Source of the DNA: Planctomycetota bacterium
Lineage (GTDB): Bacteria > Planctomycetota > Planctomycetia > Planctomycetales > Planctomycetaceae
Direction of reading: 5' to 3'
Assembly: GCA_018242525.1 (NCBI GenBank)
Contig: JAFEBS010000020.1
Span: forward strand, 15,719 to 70,744
Length of the DNA: 55,026 nt
A program made the translations under genes and the position numbers. The notes beneath the pieces were generated by a model. That model saw only the letters and a program-made list of their open reading frames with translations. It searched no databases and was not told the origin of the DNA. Positions within the stretch are counted from its first letter, which is position 1. Each line of letters opens with the position of its first letter. Shown piece by piece: positions 9,468 to 21,032 of the stretch.

Positions 9468-12400
9468 TTACCTGCTTCCCACGGCGGACACATCCCACAA
9501 CTTGATCGTCTTGTCATCGCTGCCGGACGCCAGCAACTTGCCGTCGGGTGAGAACACAACCACCCGCACGGTGTTTTCCTGCGTTAGTTTCAGAACTTCA
9601 GCACCACAGGTGGCATCCCACATGCGGATCGTGCGGTCGCTGGAACCAGTGGCGATCAACTTTTGATCCGGCGAAAAGGATACAGATTCCACTCTGCTGC
9701 GGTGACCTCGCAGTGTGAACAGGTAGTCTCCGGAAGCTGTGTCATAGACCCGACAGGTCCCGTCCCCGCTCGCTGTGGCGATCAGGGAACCAGTTCGTGA
9801 AAACGTCGCCTGTTGAAGCGCCGCGCCGTGCCCGATCAGCTCGCGGATTTCTTTGCCGGACTCGACATCCCACAATCGGGCGGTTCGGTCGGCGCTGGCG
9901 GTGAGCAACTGTTTGCTGTCGGGCGAGAACTCCACCGTGAATACGAAATCCTTGTGACCGACGAAGGTCTTCACTTCGCGATTGGTGGTTGCATCCCATA
10001 ACTTGACGTCGCGATCCAACGATGCTGTTGCGAAATACTTGCCATTCGGCGAATACGCGACACCATGAATCTTGGATCGATGGCCCCGCAGTTCCTTCAC
10101 CCTTTCACCATCGGTCGTCTTGAAAAGTCGCAGAAAGTTGTCTGCAAAATTCCCGACCGCCAACTGCTGGCCATTGGACGAGAAGGCGACTGCTGGCAAG
10201 CCGAATTTCGTCTCTGCAGTCTGCCATTTCTTTTCATGCTTGACGACGTCCCACAACTGCAACGATCCGGCCACACGATAGGCACCGGCTCCCACAGCCA
10301 GCAACTTGCCGGACTTGTCAAACGTCATCGTGGAAATCGGCTGATCGACATTCAGCGTGACGGCATTCAGAGCGGTCACGGCTTCCGCGGGCTTCAGATC
10401 GGGTGCCTTCGTTTCAACAGGTGCACCGGTATTCGCCGGGGTCCCCTTTTGAGCCTGCCAGCGACGAATCGACTTGTCGATGCTACCGGCCACGATTTCA
10501 TGGGCGTCAGGAGCAAATGCCACGGCAGTGACCGCATCGGTCGGACCCCGCAACGTCGATCGCTCCTTGCCATCACTGGGATCAAACAGCTTGACGCTTC
10601 CATCAAACGCTCCGGCCGCCAGAGTGCGACCTTGAGGCGAAAACGTGACACACCAGAACATCACGCCTTCGGTCCCCTTCGCCACTGCGCGTTCGGTCCA
10701 ATCGGCGGTCTTCCACAGCTTGACTGTCGAATCCTCACTGGCCGTGGCCACGGTGCCGCCATCCGGGGAACAGGCGATCTCGCGAATCGAACCGGCATGC
10801 CCTTTCAACGTCGCCACTTCTTTGTGGGTTTGCAGATCCCAGACGATTGCGGTTCGATCGCTTCCCCCCGAAACCAGGTATTTCCCGTCACGCGTAAATG
10901 CGACCGCGCGGACCCCCGCCGTGTGGCCTGAGAGCGTTTCGATCAACTTCGATTCCGCGATGTCCCACAGCTTGACAGTCTTGTCATAACTGGCCGACGC
11001 CAGCGTTTTGCCGTCGATTGAAAACGCGACTCCGAAGACCCAGTTGGAATGTCCGACCAGTTCGGCAATCTGTTCACCACTGTCGACCTTCCAGACTTTG
11101 GCCACCTTGTCAAAGCTGCCGGCCGCCAGCAGTTGGCTGTCCGGGCTGAAGGCAACACTCGACGCGACATCGCCGAACGCCATCAGTTCATGCTGAACCT
11201 TGCCGTCGACCGCATGACGAATCGAGATTCGACCGTCCTCCCGCGCAATCGCCAGCCACTTGCCGTCCCGCGAATAGGCCAGCGCGTGGATGACATCCAA
11301 TTCCGGCGCATCCGACATCGGTGGTGTCGCGGGCTTTTCGCCATCTTCATCAGGATCCGAAACCTCCGCCGTTTCCACCGGCATGGCATTCTTATCCAGG
11401 GCAGTCTTCAGTTCCTTCTTTTCGACATCCCACAGATTCGCCGCCCCATCCCGCATAATCGAGACCAGCCAGGCTCCGTCCGGGGACATGGCAACCAGCT
11501 TTGCGCCGTTGTTTTCGCCCCCCAGATCGGCGAGTTGCTCCTTCTTTTCGCCATCCCACAGCTTGAATTCGCGGATGTTTGCCGAAACGACCCGTTTCCC
11601 GTCCGCCGACTGCGAAACGGTCGTGATCCCGCGCTTGTGTCCCTTCAATTCTCCAATCGATTCCGGCTTGGAGACATCCCAGACGCGGACGGTCGCATCC
11701 CAACCGGCCGAAACCAATCGAGTCGCGTCGCTGGAGAATTCCGCCGAGTCAATCATCTCGGTGTGGCCATTGAGCGTTTGCACGACCTTTCCTGCAGCCA
11801 CATCCAGCACATTCAACAGGACACGTTCGCGCGCCGGCGAACCGACCGCCAGCAACGTTCCCTCTTTATCGAATGCCATCGCCAAAACCATCGTCAAATC
11901 GAATTCATACGCCTTCACATACCGTTTCCCGGCAACGTCCCAAACCCGGATGGATTTGTCAGCCGTGCTTCCCAGCGCCAACTTCTTTCCATCTGCTGAC
12001 CACGCGAGGCAATTGGCACGAGCCGCCGGACCGGGCAATGTCTGCCGAATACCGCCGGTCATGGTGTCGACAAGAACGACGCCAAACTGAGGCCCATTGG
12101 GACCGATCGCCAGTTGTTTGCCATCCGGTGAAAACGCCACCGCCACGATCCGGCCCGGCTGAGAAAACTGGCAGCGAACCTTCGCATCGGCCACGTTCCA
12201 GATGGTGACCTCGCCCTTGAGCGCATCACTCTCCGGCTGAGCCACCGTGGCAATGAACTTGCTGTCGGGAGAAAAGATCGCGAACCCCCAGGGCGATGCC
12301 GTCGTCGTCGGGGTCACCGACGGATCCGCCTGAGCAGGCATATTCGAGGCAAAGTCAATCGGCTCGATATTCGGCCCGGCCGGCGCATCGTCTGCCCCGA

Positions 12401-12500
12401 CACGACGAGCCGTCATCGCGGACACCACCACCATCATCGTGAGAACAGAAATAACCCGGAATCGCCAACTGCTGCTGCTTCCCACCGAAGAACTGGACAT
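9468..12500 (-). CDS. Secreted 21-repeat WD40 beta-propeller protein
   Basis: A 1010-residue protein with an N-terminal hydrophobic export segment (about residues 14-30, before GADDAPAG) and then only WD40 repeats. By eye I count 21 units, each ending in a variant of VxLWD (for example IRVWDVAG, VKLWDIAE, ARLWDVES, IKLWDVSA). They fall into three groups of seven. A Pro/acidic linker at about residues 368-400 separates groups one and two. A Pro/Ala-rich linker at about 683-715 separates groups two and three. This fits three seven-bladed propellers in a row. WD40 propellers are protein-interaction platforms and no catalytic domain is seen. The gene is monocistronic and converges on the response regulator. 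Confidence 0.85.
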   Translation of the reverse strand: MSSSSVGSSSSWRFRVISVLTMMVVVSAMTARRVGADDAPAGPNIEPIDFASNMPAQADPSVTPTTTASPWGFAIFSPDSKFIATVAQPESDALKGEVTIWNVADAKVRCQFSQPGRIVAVAFSPDGKQLAIGPNGPQFGVVLVDTMTGGIRQTLPGPAARANCLAWSADGKKLALGSTADKSIRVWDVAGKRYVKAYEFDLTMVLAMAFDKEGTLLAVGSPARERVLLNVLDVAAGKVVQTLNGHTEMIDSAEFSSDATRLVSAGWDATVRVWDVSKPESIGELKGHKRGITTVSQSADGKRVVSANIREFKLWDGEKKEQLADLGGENNGAKLVAMSPDGAWLVSIMRDGAANLWDVEKKELKTALDKNAMPVETAEVSDPDEDGEKPATPPMSDAPELDVIHALAYSRDGKWLAIAREDGRISIRHAVDGKVQHELMAFGDVASSVAFSPDSQLLAAGSFDKVAKVWKVDSGEQIAELVGHSNWVFGVAFSIDGKTLASASYDKTVKLWDIAESKLIETLSGHTAGVRAVAFTRDGKYLVSGGSDRTAIVWDLQTHKEVATLKGHAGSIREIACSPDGGTVATASEDSTVKLWKTADWTERAVAKGTEGVMFWCVTFSPQGRTLAAGAFDGSVKLFDPSDGKERSTLRGPTDAVTAVAFAPDAHEIVAGSIDKSIRRWQAQKGTPANTGAPVETKAPDLKPAEAVTALNAVTLNVDQPISTMTFDKSGKLLAVGAGAYRVAGSLQLWDVVKHEKKWQTAETKFGLPAVAFSSNGQQLAVGNFADNFLRLFKTTDGERVKELRGHRSKIHGVAYSPNGKYFATASLDRDVKLWDATTNREVKTFVGHKDFVFTVEFSPDSKQLLTASADRTARLWDVESGKEIRELIGHGAALQQATFSRTGSLIATASGDGTCRVYDTASGDYLFTLRGHRSRVESVSFSPDQKLIATGSSDRTIRMWDATCGAEVLKLTQENTVRVVVFSPDGKLLASGSDDKTIKLWDVSAVGSR

Positions 12501-12634
12501 GGTGAAACCTCACTGCGGTTCGTCGACATTTCTGCAAGACGTATCGTCTCAGATTATGACCGCGTTCGCTCCGAATCGCCAGTGGATGTCTGCCGCCGAC
12601 TCGGCATAGGTCTCAAGACATTGGACTATCATGG

Positions 12635-12716
12635 TTTGTGAGCCGCAAGGCGCTAGCCGCGGGTTCTTCGGGGCCGATTGAAAAACACCCGCGGCTAGCG
12701 CCTTGCGGCTCACAAA
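12635..12716. repeat. Perfect 30-bp inverted repeat, interspersed family
   Basis: The left arm 12635-12664 begins TTTGTGAGCCGCAAGGCGCT. The right arm 12687-12716 is its exact reverse complement, and the loop is 22 nt. A shortened relative occupies 1-53, and both are followed or flanked by the word GTGCCATTGG. The element fills most of the gap between the WD40 and methyltransferase genes (12501-12753). No gene is seen there. Confidence 0.85.
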
Positions 12717-12753
12717 GTCCGTGCCATTGGACGCCGCCATCGCCGAACGCTGT

Positions 12754-13458
12754 TTACTTCACCCCACCAAACGCCGCAAAGCAGCTATGCTTGTGCAGCA
12801 CTTCGACCCGCCCGAATCCGACCTCGCGCAACAGGTCCAGTTGAAACATCAGTGGCTTCGGAGTGTCCTCCCGTTCCACGTACGCGTAGACAAGATCCCG
12901 GTACGCATCGTCTTTGAATCGCGACAGGTATTCCCCGTACATCCGCCACTGGATCCGCTGGACTTCCGGCAACGTATGTTCGATCAAGTCAAAGATCCAG
13001 ACCGAACCGCCGGGACGCAGTGCTTCGAAGAACTGGCGAAAGACCGCCCGCCATTCGTCGTCGGTCCGCAAATGATGCAGCACGGCTGAAGCCACGATGA
13101 GATCCGCAGACTGAGGAGTCAACGCGATCTCACGCACGTCCCCCTGCACCGGCGTGACGCTTCCTGTCGTGGCGGAGCGCACTCGATCCACGGCTCGATC
13201 GAGCATGTTGCGACTCAGGTCTATCAGCGTGACATTCAGGTTCGGCAGATGCTGCAGGACCTTCAGCGAATAATTCCCGGCTCCGCAGCCCACATCAATC
13301 AAGTCTCGGGCATGCGGAGTCACCGTGGCGGCCGTTTCCGCCACCAGAGCCATCGCCAGCGGCGCGTCCACAGTTGCCGACTGACCGGTCTCTAGGTTTG
13401 AAAACCGTTCCACATCAGCATCAAATCGCTGGCGGATTTCTTCGACGGTGGACTTCAT
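12754..13458 (-). CDS. Class I SAM-dependent methyltransferase
   Basis: A 234-residue methyltransferase with the SAM-binding motif I LIDVGCGAGNYSLKVL (about residues 50-65), an acidic motif II (VTLIDLSRNMLD) and the motif III/IV stretch SADLIVASAVLHHL (about 117-130). It resembles the general Methyltransf_25/UbiE-like fold, and the substrate cannot be told. The ATG at 13458 was preferred over an upstream TTG. It is the last gene of a minus-strand series and lies just downstream of the toxin-antitoxin pair. Confidence 0.8.
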   Translation of the reverse strand: MKSTVEEIRQRFDADVERFSNLETGQSATVDAPLAMALVAETAATVTPHARDLIDVGCGAGNYSLKVLQHLPNLNVTLIDLSRNMLDRAVDRVRSATTGSVTPVQGDVREIALTPQSADLIVASAVLHHLRTDDEWRAVFRQFFEALRPGGSVWIFDLIEHTLPEVQRIQWRMYGEYLSRFKDDAYRDLVYAYVEREDTPKPLMFQLDLLREVGFGRVEVLHKHSCFAAFGGVK

Positions 13459-13488
13459 CGAATGGTCATTCAAGAAAAGTAGTGAAAA

Positions 13489-13776
13489 CTAAAGTAGTCG
13501 GTCGGAGTCGCGCGATGAATGTAAGATTCGCTGAATCCAAACCACATTCCCACGCAGGCGGTAGAAAATCACAAATTTCCCTGCGGGAAAACGTCGCAAG
13601 CCCGAAAACTTAGGATGAACTTGTCCCGACCCAGGAAGTATTGCAAGTGTTTCGAGCGCATCGCGGATTCGTTCAAGAATTCGGTCTGCCGCAGCGGGAT
13701 TTCGAGCAGAGATGTATTCGTGAATGTCACGCAAGTCCAAACCTGCAATCACCGAAATCTCTACTGCGCGGGACAT
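13489..13776 (-). CDS. ParE/RelE-superfamily toxin
   Basis: A 95-residue protein of the ParE type: VEISVIAGLDLRDIHEYISA, then NPAAADRILERIRDALETLA, ILPGSGQVHPKF and the strand KFVIFYRLRGNVVWIQRIL. Family members act on DNA gyrase or on ribosome-bound mRNA, and which applies here cannot be told. The ATG at 13776 overlaps the antitoxin stop by 16 bp, as is usual for a toxin-antitoxin operon. Length and hydrophobic pattern look intact. Confidence 0.82.
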   Translation of the reverse strand: MSRAVEISVIAGLDLRDIHEYISARNPAAADRILERIRDALETLAILPGSGQVHPKFSGLRRFPAGKFVIFYRLRGNVVWIQRILHSSRDSDRLL

Positions 13777-14024
13777 GAGGACGGTTCCCACGTACCACCT
13801 TTGATCCGATCGAAGAACTCATGCCGAGACTGCTTATCCGGTAAGTGGATGCTTTCACCGTTTTCCAATTGGCGAAGCCCCTCGTCCAAGGCGGTCTTAA
13901 GTTCAACATCGTGCTGTGCCCGCAACAACATCAGTGCTGCCGTAAGAACATCGTCGACGCTCTCATAAATCCCCGTCGAGATTTGATGGTCAACAAACAA
14001 CTGAAGGTCTGCGGGAAGATGCAT
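13761..14024 (-). CDS. ParD-like ribbon-helix-helix antitoxin
   Basis: An 87-residue protein with an N-terminal ribbon-helix-helix segment (LPADLQLFVDHQISTGIYES, then VDDVLTAALMLL) and an acidic C-terminal tail that would bind the toxin. The ATG at 14024 is preferred over an upstream start because the ParD family begins with a short basic/neutral strand such as MHLPADLQ. It precedes and overlaps the toxin gene. ParD proteins usually repress their own promoter, which here would lie in 14025-14092, just after the valS stop. Confidence 0.8.
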   Translation of the reverse strand: MHLPADLQLFVDHQISTGIYESVDDVLTAALMLLRAQHDVELKTALDEGLRQLENGESIHLPDKQSRHEFFDRIKGGTWEPSSCPAQ

Positions 14025-14092
14025 GTTAGATTCCTTGAACGGTATCGCGAGACAATCGCATGCCAACATGGTACGGCGAAATACGGGCAGAG

Positions 14093-17134
<3,042 letters not shown>

Positions 17135-17177
17135 AAAGCGTTGAATCAATCCAGGATTTGGTTGTGCAATCAATGGT

Positions 17178-17807
17178 TCAGATCAGGTCGTTCACGGTTA
17201 GGGGCATCACTCCGATTGTGCCAACCATGATGTTCAGAGTGTCGCCTGGCAGATATTCAGTCCGAGTTACGTATCCAGAACCGGCGGGGCTTGGATTTGT
17301 ATGCACCTCGATGAGATTATCTTTCAGGTTGACGATGACATACGTCGGAATGGACGCATCCGCATACAACCGCATTTTCGTCCGGCGGTCCGTTCGCAAC
17401 GAACTGTCCGCAACTTCGAATGCCACCAACACGGACGAAGCAGTCGGTACTGCATCACCGAAGTCATCTGGCTTGCCAACGATGAGACTGCAGTCCGGCT
17501 CTGGTTCGCACTGGTCATTGAGCGTCACCGGCCCCTGCACTTGCAGAAACGCTGACCGATCCGCGATCCACCGTGACAAGATTGCGGTCAACTTATTCAA
17601 TGTCTTCAGGTGCCGACTGCCGTGAGTCATGATTCCTCCGGTCTTGTCGCGGCGATCCTTGTAAACGAGCGTTCCCTGGATCAACTCGATCGGTTCTCCG
17701 TCGTGAAGAATCCCATCGCGGATCATCTGGTGATACTGATTGATGTTGAGTGGCGCCAGCGTCAGGCAGACACCGTCACGCACGTCGTCGAGAAGGTCTG
17801 TACTCAT
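17178..17807 (-). CDS. Uma2-family (DUF820) putative endonuclease
   Basis: A 209-residue member of the Uma2 family, a PD-(D/E)XK nuclease-like fold that is highly expanded in cyanobacteria and planctomycetes and has no settled role. The active-site-like residues are seen in EPEPDCSLIVGKPDDF, VLVAFEVADSS and DRRTKMRLYADASIPTYVIV. The ATG at 17807 has a good Shine-Dalgarno sequence (CTGGAGGGCG). It begins 13 nt after the cimA stop and ends 43 nt before the valS start, so it sits inside a probable cimA-Uma2-valS transcript. Confidence 0.83.
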   Translation of the reverse strand: MSTDLLDDVRDGVCLTLAPLNINQYHQMIRDGILHDGEPIELIQGTLVYKDRRDKTGGIMTHGSRHLKTLNKLTAILSRWIADRSAFLQVQGPVTLNDQCEPEPDCSLIVGKPDDFGDAVPTASSVLVAFEVADSSLRTDRRTKMRLYADASIPTYVIVNLKDNLIEVHTNPSPAGSGYVTRTEYLPGDTLNIMVGTIGVMPLTVNDLI

Positions 17808-17820
17808 TCGCCCTCCAGTT

Positions 17821-19398
17821 TCAGGTGGTCGCGTCTGACGACTCTGCATCCTTATAAAGCTTGTATTCCACGCTGTCGACCAGCGCCAGCCAACTCGCTT
17901 CGATCACGTTTTCGCTGACACCGACCGTACTCCAGACATCCGTCCGGTCCCGGCTTTCAATGACCACACGCACACGGGCGGCAGTCCCCTCGGCCGAGTT
18001 GATCACGCGTACCTTGTAATCGACCAGCTGCATTTCTTCGAGGCTCGGGTAGGCCGTGGACAGGGCCTTGCGCAGGGCACTGTCCAAGGCATTGACCGGC
18101 CCGTCCCCTTCCGCCACGACGTGCTCGGTGTGGGAATTCACCTTCAGCTTGATCGTTGCTTCGGTGACGGTCCCCTGCCCCGCGATCGTCTCGACATTCA
18201 CGCGATAATGCAGACGCTCAAACTTCGGTGTGTAGGCGCCCGCCTGTTTGCGGACCAGCAGATCGAACGATGCCTCGGCCGCTTCAAACTGATACCCTTC
18301 GTTTTCCAGATCCTGGACCCGTTCCAGGATTTTCGTCATCAGCGCGTTGTCGTGATTGATCTGATACTTCGTGGTCTTCGCGATGATGTTCGAGCGGCCC
18401 GACAGTTCACTCACCAGGACACGTCGCTGATTCCCCACCGATTCCGGCGGGATGTGTTCATAACTGGCCGAAAGTCTGTTGACCGCGTGTACGTGCATCC
18501 CTCCCTTGTGGGCAAAGGCACTGGCCCCGACGAACGCCTGGCCATTGCGGAAGTTCATGTTGGCGATCTCATAGACATAACGAGACAACTCGGTCAGATG
18601 CGTCAGGCCGCCCGGCTTCAGGACATCGTAGCCTTTCTTCAAAGCCAGGTTTCCGATCACACTGATCAAGTCGGCGTTGCCACATCGCTCACCGATCCCG
18701 TTGATGGTCCCCTGGACCTGGATCGCGCCGTGATCGACGGCGATCAGCGAATTGGCGACCGCCAGTTCGCCATCGTTATGCACATGGATCCCGACCGGGA
18801 CCTTCAGTTCCTTGCGAACGGCATCGACCGCGGCAGCCACATCCTCGGGCAATCGGCCGCCGTTGGTGTCGCACAGGATGATCGTACTGGCCCCGGCATC
18901 CTGAGCGGCCCGGACCGTCTTCAGGGCGAATTCCGGGTTGGCGCGGAAACCGTCAAAGAAGTGTTCGGCGTCGTACAGGACTTTGCGTCCTTCGGCGTGC
19001 AGGAATCCGATGGAATCCCGGATCATCGCCAGGTTTTCTTCTTCGGTGATGTGCAGCACCTCGAAGACATGCAGATCCCATGTTTTGCCGACGATGGTCA
19101 CGATCGGCGACTTCGCATCGCGCAGGGCACACATCCCAATGTCGTCTTCCGGAGCACACCCTTTGCGGCGGGTCATCCCGAATGCACAGATCTGGACGTT
19201 TTTCAACGGCAGATCGCGCACCCGGGCGAAGTACTCGGAATCCTTGGGATTGGAGAGAGGATAGCCTCCTTCCACGAAATCGACGCCAATGTCATCCAGC
19301 TTCTGCGTAATCAGGAGTTTATCCTGCAACGAGAAGTTCACTCCTTCCCCCTGGCTGCCATCGCGCAGGGTTGTATCGTAGATCTGGATGCGGGACAT
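17821..19398 (-). CDS. cimA: (R)-citramalate synthase (CimA type)
   Basis: Condenses pyruvate with acetyl-CoA to citramalate, opening the threonine-independent route to isoleucine. It has 525 residues. The N-terminal TIM-barrel starts IYDTTLRDGSQGEGVNFSLQ (the HMGL/LeuA-like active-site signature) and continues with HVHNDGELAVANSL and the metal-binding region. The C-terminal LeuA-type allosteric domain is at about residues 400-515. The reading agrees with the citramalate/homocitrate-type family rather than LeuA because of the GVDFVEGGYPLSNPKD segment. A strong terminator lies 24-62 nt upstream of the start codon, and a short Ile/Val-containing ORF lies before that, pointing to attenuation. 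Confidence 0.92.
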   Translation of the reverse strand: MSRIQIYDTTLRDGSQGEGVNFSLQDKLLITQKLDDIGVDFVEGGYPLSNPKDSEYFARVRDLPLKNVQICAFGMTRRKGCAPEDDIGMCALRDAKSPIVTIVGKTWDLHVFEVLHITEEENLAMIRDSIGFLHAEGRKVLYDAEHFFDGFRANPEFALKTVRAAQDAGASTIILCDTNGGRLPEDVAAAVDAVRKELKVPVGIHVHNDGELAVANSLIAVDHGAIQVQGTINGIGERCGNADLISVIGNLALKKGYDVLKPGGLTHLTELSRYVYEIANMNFRNGQAFVGASAFAHKGGMHVHAVNRLSASYEHIPPESVGNQRRVLVSELSGRSNIIAKTTKYQINHDNALMTKILERVQDLENEGYQFEAAEASFDLLVRKQAGAYTPKFERLHYRVNVETIAGQGTVTEATIKLKVNSHTEHVVAEGDGPVNALDSALRKALSTAYPSLEEMQLVDYKVRVINSAEGTAARVRVVIESRDRTDVWSTVGVSENVIEASWLALVDSVEYKLYKDAESSDATT

Positions 19399-19422
19399 GG
19401 ATCGGCTTTCAAAGCAACGGAC

Positions 19423-19460
19423 AAAAAAACAAGCCCTCAGGATGCGACCTGAGGGCTTGT
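19423..19460 (-). terminator. Intrinsic terminator in the cimA leader (candidate attenuator)
   Basis: Read on the minus strand, ACAAGCCCTCAGG (19460-19448) pairs perfectly with CCTGAGGGCTTGT (19441-19429) around a 6-nt loop, followed by a run of T (19428-19423). It ends only about 24 nt before the cimA ATG but over 300 nt after the gdh stop, so it is better placed to control cimA than to end gdh. Confidence 0.85.
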
Positions 19461-19489
19461 GTCGATTCGTAAATTCGCCACCCCGGTCG

Positions 19490-19579
19490 CTAAAAGACTC
19501 CGGTAATAATCACGACTTCAATCCGAATGCTCAGAGCATCGGACGAGGAAGCGGCGAAAATGGAGTTGGGGCGGAACAT
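19490..19579 (-). CDS. Candidate leader peptide for cimA attenuation
   Basis: A 29-codon ORF (ATG at 19579, TAG at 19490-19492) reading from MFRPNSIFAA to SIRIEVVIITGVF. Five of its codons are isoleucine, with an Ile-Ile pair four codons before the C terminus, and three are valine. It ends about 30 nt before the terminator hairpin that precedes cimA, the usual geometry of a ribosome-mediated attenuator. No clear Shine-Dalgarno sequence is seen and I could not draw a convincing antiterminator by eye. The rest of 19461-19763 holds no other gene. Confidence 0.4.
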   Translation of the reverse strand: MFRPNSIFAASSSDALSIRIEVVIITGVF

Positions 19580-19763
19580 GGTTCATCAATCAAAAACATC
19601 ATCGTGCGCACGGGCGCTGAACTTCAATCTTGGCCAGATGGTAGGCCACATCGGTACGAGTGTCAAACCCGATGTTGGGACTGTCCCGAAGTTTTCGGTC
19701 TTTCCGCCCCTGCCACGTCATTCTTGCACAGTGGGGGCAGGATTTTCCACACGGATTGCCAGC

Positions 19764-20999
19764 TTACGACACACCGGCCAACTCCGTCGCCCGGGCGACC
19801 CGCCCGATTCCCAGGATGTACGCGGCGGTTCGCAGGGGGACTTTCCGGTCCTGGGCAATCTGCCAGACGGCGTCGAATGCGGTCGACATCCTGGTTTCCA
19901 GCCGACCGCGAATCTCCTCCAGCGGCCAATGGACGACCGACCGGTTCTGGACCCATTCAAAGTAACTGACCGTCACCCCCCCCGCGTTGGCGAGGATGTC
20001 GGGCACAACCGTGATGCCCTTTTTCAGGAAGATCTCATCCGCTTCCGGGGTGGTCGGATCATTGGCCGCTTCCACGATGTATTTTGCCCGCACCGACGGA
20101 GCGGTCTCGGCAGTCAATTGCCCTCCCAGGGCCGCCGGAATCAGGATGTCGACCGGAGACGCAAACAGTTCTGCGTTGGTCATCGGATCGCCGCCCGGGA
20201 AACCAGCCACGCCGTCATTCTTCTGGGCGTAGGTCAACAGCGTGGGGATATCCAGGCCATTGGCATTCTTCACGCCGCCACGATGATCGGTAATCGCGAC
20301 CACCCGCGCCCCCCGTTCGTGCAGAACCTTGCCACAAAAGCTGCCGACATTACCGAAACCCTGCAGCGCGACGGTCTTGCCCGCCAGTTTCTGGCCCAGA
20401 TGGTGCATCAACCGATCCGTGACAATCACCACTCCGCGGCCGGTTGCTTCTTCGCGGCCTTCACAGCCGTGTAGTTCCAGCGGTTTGCCCGTGACACAGG
20501 CGGGCTGGAATCCGTGATGTGTCTGATACTGGTTCATGAACCACGCCATCACCTGCGAATTCGTTCCCATGTCCGGAGCGGGAATGTCAGAATCTGGACC
20601 AACCATTTCGTGGATCTGGTCGACGAATTTGCGCGTCAGCCGCTCCAACTCCCCCTTGCTCAAGCTGCGTGGATCGACGGCGATGCCTCCCTTGGCCCCG
20701 CCGTACGGCAGATCCACCACGGCGGTCTTCCAGGTCATCAATTGAGCCAGCGTCCGGACTTCGTCTTCGTCCACCTGGGGATGAAATCGCAAGCCCCCTT
20801 TCATCGGGCCGCGAGCATTGTCGTGCTGCACCCGGTACCCGATGAACGTTTCGATCTCGCCGTTATCCAGCCGGATCGCCACCTGCACCTTGACGTCCCG
20901 TTCCGGGGCCAGCAACAGCACCCGAAATCGAGCCGACAAGCCGAGGTGATCGGCCGCCTGATGAAAGAACAATTCCGACTTCGATGCAGCATGTGTCAT
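19764..20999 (-). CDS. gdhA: Glu/Leu/Phe/Val dehydrogenase (glutamate dehydrogenase type)
   Basis: Interconverts an amino acid and its 2-oxo acid with NAD(P), most likely glutamate and 2-oxoglutarate. It has 411 residues, the usual size for the hexameric short form. The substrate-binding Lys region is [15 protein letters not shown] and the catalytic segment [17 protein letters not shown]. The Rossmann nucleotide site is [18 protein letters not shown] (about residues 215-232). The neighbouring cimA makes a branched-chain precursor, but gdh and cimA are separated by about 365 nt containing a strong terminator. Specificity cannot be fixed from sequence alone. Confidence 0.9.
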   Translation of the reverse strand: MTHAASKSELFFHQAADHLGLSARFRVLLLAPERDVKVQVAIRLDNGEIETFIGYRVQHDNARGPMKGGLRFHPQVDEDEVRTLAQLMTWKTAVVDLPYGGAKGGIAVDPRSLSKGELERLTRKFVDQIHEMVGPDSDIPAPDMGTNSQVMAWFMNQYQTHHGFQPACVTGKPLELHGCEGREEATGRGVVIVTDRLMHHLGQKLAGKTVALQGFGNVGSFCGKVLHERGARVVAITDHRGGVKNANGLDIPTLLTYAQKNDGVAGFPGGDPMTNAELFASPVDILIPAALGGQLTAETAPSVRAKYIVEAANDPTTPEADEIFLKKGITVVPDILANAGGVTVSYFEWVQNRSVVHWPLEEIRGRLETRMSTAFDAVWQIAQDRKVPLRTAAYILGIGRVARATELAGVS

Positions 21000-21032
21000 G
21001 TTGTCAACTCCTTGGAGCGAGGGACGCGGCGC

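Noticed and set aside
10065..10931. A 288-codon plus-strand open frame inside the WD40 gene
   Set aside because: It runs antisense to WD40 repeats. Its apparent repetition mirrors the repeats on the other strand.
18121..19452. A 443-codon plus-strand open frame opposite cimA
   Set aside because: It is antisense to a clearly identified cimA along its full length, and its end crosses the terminator hairpin.
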